64,000 nucleotides of DNA from NCBI RefSeq assembly GCF_003323735.1, contig NZ_QOIM01000042.1, positions 740,780 through 804,779 on the forward strand. The letters are read 5' to 3'. Positions 61,699 through 64,000 of this stretch are shown here, one piece after another. Under the pieces are notes generated by a model. That model made no database searches, was not told the origin of the DNA, and was given only the letters and a program-made list of their open reading frames with translations. The translations under genes were made by a program, and so were the position numbers. The first letter of the stretch is position 1. Each line of letters starts with the position of its first letter. The stretch is from Streptomyces reniochalinae. Lineage in GTDB: Bacteria > Actinomycetota > Actinomycetes > Streptomycetales > Streptomycetaceae.

Positions 61699-61929
61699 CT
61701 ATGCCGAGAGCCCGTACGTGGACTGGGCCGTCAGCCACTCCTCCACCTCCGGCCAGCGGTAGCGCAGGTGGCGTCCGACCTTCAGGACGTTCGGGCCGAT
61801 GCGGCGGTGGTGCCACTGGTAGAGCGTCTTCACTGGGACGCCGAGGTAGTCGGCGACTTCGTCGGGGGCCGCCAAAGGCGTGCGCCCCGAGCCGCTGGAG
61901 TTGGAGGCGCGGCGAGAGTTTTCGGGCAT
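61699..61929 (-). CDS. Excisionase-like MerR/HTH_17 DNA-binding protein
   Basis: A 76-residue protein from ATG 61929, with AAGGAA five bases upstream. The winged helix reads LAAPDEVADYLGVPVKTLYQ and RIGPNVLKVGRHLRYRWPEV, typical of AlpA/Xis-type helix-turn-helix proteins. In such elements it directs the integrase toward excision or activates replication genes. It lies 125 bases before the ATPase gene on the same strand. Confidence 0.85.
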   Translation of the reverse strand: MPENSRRASNSSGSGRTPLAAPDEVADYLGVPVKTLYQWHHRRIGPNVLKVGRHLRYRWPEVEEWLTAQSTYGLSA

Positions 61930-62341
61930 ACGAGTTCCTTCGCTGGGGGTCGGGGGATGGACAAGATAGCCATAGGTTGGCCGGTACATCCAGCGGCATT
62001 GTGAGGAATTTTTGCGGCCTCGCCAAACGAGCTCGCCGGAGGCATTTCTACGGTAGACCCGAATCCGCTGTGGATCTTCATCGCCGTGTTCCAGGCGGTC
62101 ACCTTGTCCGGTTTCACCCGCGATTGCCCAGGGGGAGTGGGTGACGTCGTTCGCCGCATAGGACCAGCTCATGGCGCGGTGTAAAGGTCAGGCGGCACAA
62201 CGCCGCGGGACCGTACCAGAAAATTCCGGCCGCACCGAATCGCGGTTTCCTGTCACGCTCCGACTTGGCCAGGGCGAGTTGTAGAGACTTCTAGAACCAA
62301 CTCTTGCCAGCGTCTGCGACTCCAAGTTAGAGCTATCTGTC
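61930..62341. other. Divergent control region of the element
   Basis: A 412-base gap separates the leftward xis/rep genes from the rightward regulator/integrase genes and must hold their promoters. A TATGGCTATC stretch about 40 bases upstream of the xis start (minus strand) could be a -10 region. Composition is lower in GC than the flanks. No clear operator pair or RNA gene is seen. Confidence 0.4.
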
Positions 62342-62608
62342 ATGGCAAAACGAACCGTTGAATTCGGCCCCGTCGGTATCCATACCGCGCGGAATATCGA
62401 GCGTGTGCGTCGATCGCTCGGACTGACCCAGTCCGTGGTCGCGTACCGCTGTACTGCGCTCGGCCGGCCCCTGGCCACCACCGCCCTCAGCCGTACCGAG
62501 CAAGCCCGTCGCCGCTGTGACGTCGACGACCTCGTCGCCATCGCTGCTGCCCTCCGGGTCCACCCCTGCAGCCTGCTTTTCGTTCCTCCGGCGGCGCCCC
62601 TTGGCTGA
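62342..62608 (+). CDS. XRE-family HTH regulator
   Basis: An 88-residue protein that is essentially a single helix-turn-helix domain: TARNIERVRRSLGLTQSVVA and ATTALSRTEQARRRCDVDDL. It overlaps the integrase start by eight bases and probably sets the switch between integration and excision. ATG 62342 is clear, but the ribosome site is weak. Confidence 0.82.
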   Translation: MAKRTVEFGPVGIHTARNIERVRRSLGLTQSVVAYRCTALGRPLATTALSRTEQARRRCDVDDLVAIAAALRVHPCSLLFVPPAAPLG

Positions 62609-63878
62609 GCCGTACGACCGCTGGCACAAGAAGCGCCCGCGGACCGACGAGGAACGGTGCAAGGCGCACAACAAGGTGCCGTCCCGCGAGCACGAGCGTG
62701 GAAAGCGCTGGCTGGCCCGCTGGCGCGACCCCGACTGCGAGCAGGAGAGCGAGAGCTTCGCTCGGTACGAAGACGCGCGCCAGCATCTCGCCAAGATGCA
62801 GAACGCCGTCGACGAGGGAACGTACATCGACCCGCGGAAGGGCGATTCTCCCTTGAAGGCGCTGGCCGAGCAGTGGCTGGATAACCAGACCTTCGACAAC
62901 CCGCGCACCTACGCCCAGTACGAGTCTCGCGTCCGAAACCACATCATCGAGCCGCTCGGCGCGATGAAGCTGCGGCAGATCAAGCCCTCCACCATCCAGA
63001 CCTGGATCAAGCGCCGCCGCCAGGTCCTGGACGAGACGACGGTGGGCCTGGTCTTCACCCATCTCACCTCGATCATGGCCATGGCCGTGGACGACGACCT
63101 GGTCCCGAAGAACCCCTGCGTGGCCGGATCGGTGCAGCGCATGCGCCCGCGACGATCGAAGAAGGCCGCCCGGGAGGTGCCTCTCTCCTGGGAGGAGACC
63201 GACGCCATGCGGAAGTGCCTCCCCGCCCGCTACCAGGCCACCGTCGACTGCGGGCGAGGGCTCGGGATGCGCCAGGGAGAGATCTTCGGCCTCAGCCCCG
63301 ACGACGTCGACTGGCAAGCCGAGGACAAGGTCGTCCACATACGCCGTCAGGTCGTCCACGACCGGGGCACGTTGGTCTTCGCTCCACCCAAGGGCGGTAC
63401 GGAGGACGACCCCAAGGACCGCTACGTACCAGTCGGCGAGGAACTGGCCGAGCTGCTGGCCGAGCACATGCGCCACCACCCGCCGGCGAAGGTGACCCTC
63501 CCGTGGTGCGAGCGCGGCGGTGGACCGGTCACCGTGCGGCTGCTGTTCACCACTCGCGAGCGGAAGGCGCTCAACAAGAACTACGTCAACTACCTCTGGA
63601 AGAGCGCCCTGGAGACGATCGGCGTCATAAGCGCCCTGAACGACAAGCCCGTCGGCAGGGGCCGCAAGTGGGAGGACTGCCGCGACAAGATGATGCACGC
63701 CCTCCGCCACCTGTTCGCCTCAGAAGCGATCAACGAAGGCGTCGACGTCTACACCCTCGCCGACCTCCTCGGCCACGAGGACCCGGCGTTCACGCTCCGC
63801 CGGTACGTGCACCGGGTGTCCGGAGCAGCAGAGAAGGCAAGGAAGGCGATCGGCAGGCGCTACCGAACCGCAGCGTGA
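62601..63878 (+). CDS. Tyrosine-type site-specific integrase
   Basis: A 425-residue recombinase. An N-terminal Arg/Lys-rich arm-type domain with a linker strand (KRWLARWRDPD) leads to a core-binding SAM-like domain (TYAQYESRVRNHIIEPLGAM). The catalytic domain has Arg in GLGMRQGEIFGL, the H-x-x-R segment HALRHLFASEA, His in LLGHEDPAF and the Tyr in LRRYVH. TTG 62601 is the likely start, inside the upstream regulator gene; GTG or ATG starts nearby would lose conserved residues. The attachment site normally lies next to this gene, here close to an IS. Confidence 0.9.
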   Translation: MAEPYDRWHKKRPRTDEERCKAHNKVPSREHERGKRWLARWRDPDCEQESESFARYEDARQHLAKMQNAVDEGTYIDPRKGDSPLKALAEQWLDNQTFDNPRTYAQYESRVRNHIIEPLGAMKLRQIKPSTIQTWIKRRRQVLDETTVGLVFTHLTSIMAMAVDDDLVPKNPCVAGSVQRMRPRRSKKAAREVPLSWEETDAMRKCLPARYQATVDCGRGLGMRQGEIFGLSPDDVDWQAEDKVVHIRRQVVHDRGTLVFAPPKGGTEDDPKDRYVPVGEELAELLAEHMRHHPPAKVTLPWCERGGGPVTVRLLFTTRERKALNKNYVNYLWKSALETIGVISALNDKPVGRGRKWEDCRDKMMHALRHLFASEAINEGVDVYTLADLLGHEDPAFTLRRYVHRVSGAAEKARKAIGRRYRTAA

Positions 63879-63942
63879 GTGGGCTTGATTCGGTTTGACG
63901 GACATTCGAGATCAGGGGCGTTGCCCCGGAAGGATGTCCATC

Positions 63943-64000
63943 ATGGAGAGCATGGGGAAGAAGAAGCCGCGTCCTCGCCGCTCGTTCACACCGGAGTTCA
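63943..64000 (+). CDS. IS3-family transposase OrfA (partial, N-terminus)
   Basis: The first 19 codons (MESMGKKKPRPRRSFTPEF) match the start of the HTH_8-type OrfA of IS3 elements. GGACAT (63900-63905) and ATGTCC (63934-63939) upstream form an inverted repeat, in the leader typical of this IS group. The IS left end should lie between 63879 and 63905, within about 25 bases of the integrase stop. The rest is outside the window. Confidence 0.7.
   Translation, partial: MESMGKKKPRPRRSFTPEF

Larger units (their letters stand above)
57019..63878. mobile_element. Mobilizable integrative element core (boundaries unresolved)
   Basis: Relaxase, MobC, repeat-rich origin candidate, DnaB-like ATPase, excisionase, HTH regulator and tyrosine integrase lie together in the order expected of an actinomycete integrative element. 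No TraB/FtsK-type conjugation gene is present in the window, so it is probably mobilizable rather than self-transmissible. The cargo genes 51893-57270 and perhaps 48617-51791 may belong to it. No attachment-site pair was found. Confidence 0.65.

Noticed and set aside
47924..63942. Attachment-site direct repeats for the integrative element
   Set aside because: Bases around the integrase stop (63879-63942) show no convincing match to the glnA 3' end or to 48127-48616, and no tRNA gene is visible.
1..64000. tRNA, rRNA, CRISPR arrays or riboswitches
   Set aside because: No cloverleaf with a GTTCRANNC arm, no regularly spaced identical repeats of CRISPR size and no known riboswitch core was found by reading both strands.

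Overview
The window is chromosomal DNA from a Streptomyces-type actinomycete. Codons end mostly in G or C, GTG starts are common, ribosome binding sites are strong, and the housekeeping content fits: glnA, a glnA2-type gene next to glnE, lipB-lipA, and a MalR-controlled maltose locus. Most of it (1-47923) is ordinary vertically inherited DNA; the right quarter (about 48100-64000) is an accessory and mobile region.

Left part (1-7729). A partial flavin monooxygenase gene is followed by a divergent catabolic locus. A LacI-type repressor and an M20 peptidase are read rightward. A glutamine-amidotransferase-like protein, a small unknown ORF, a YdcZ/DUF606 transporter and a phosphotriesterase-like hydrolase are read leftward. 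Three copies of a TTGCGCAA palindrome, one inside the repressor gene, look like its operators. Then comes glnA2, a probable gamma-glutamylpolyamine synthetase.

Middle (8078-47923). glnE and a PAP2-type membrane protein precede malR / malEFG / aglA / malR2. A decayed aglA copy lies between malR and malE, so an aglA-malR pair once flanked malEFG on both sides in opposite orientation. Next are an orphan response regulator, a sigma-like membrane protein with a Gly/Pro/Ala linker, and a response regulator and histidine kinase with a secreted GH89 alpha-N-acetylglucosaminidase between them. These are followed by a secreted S1 protease, a PrmC-like methyltransferase and a Gfo/Idh/MocA oxidoreductase. 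A three-gene operon (betaine-aldehyde-dehydrogenase-like, choline-oxidase-like, APC permease) probably makes glycine betaine. Then come an MMPL exporter, a second histidine kinase, an HTH/TPR regulator of NsdA type, lipB, lipA, a small conserved ORF, a DUF4191 protein, an RDD protein, and glnA behind a well-spaced GlnR box.

Right part (48076-64000). Three translationally coupled genes of unknown function (48617-51791) have lower GC, TTA codons and a predicted P-loop NTPase; they are the best candidate for an undescribed system. A NUDIX/HTH pair faces a five-gene operon (unknown protein, phosphotransferase-like, methyltransferase, HAD-like, small Cys protein). A mobilizable integrative element follows: a relaxase interrupted by an in-frame TAG, MobC, a dense iteron-like and inverted-repeat region (candidate oriT or replication origin), a DnaB-like ATPase, an excisionase, an HTH regulator and a tyrosine integrase. 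An IS3-type transposase gene starts just beyond the integrase and runs off the window. The element's attachment sites could not be identified.
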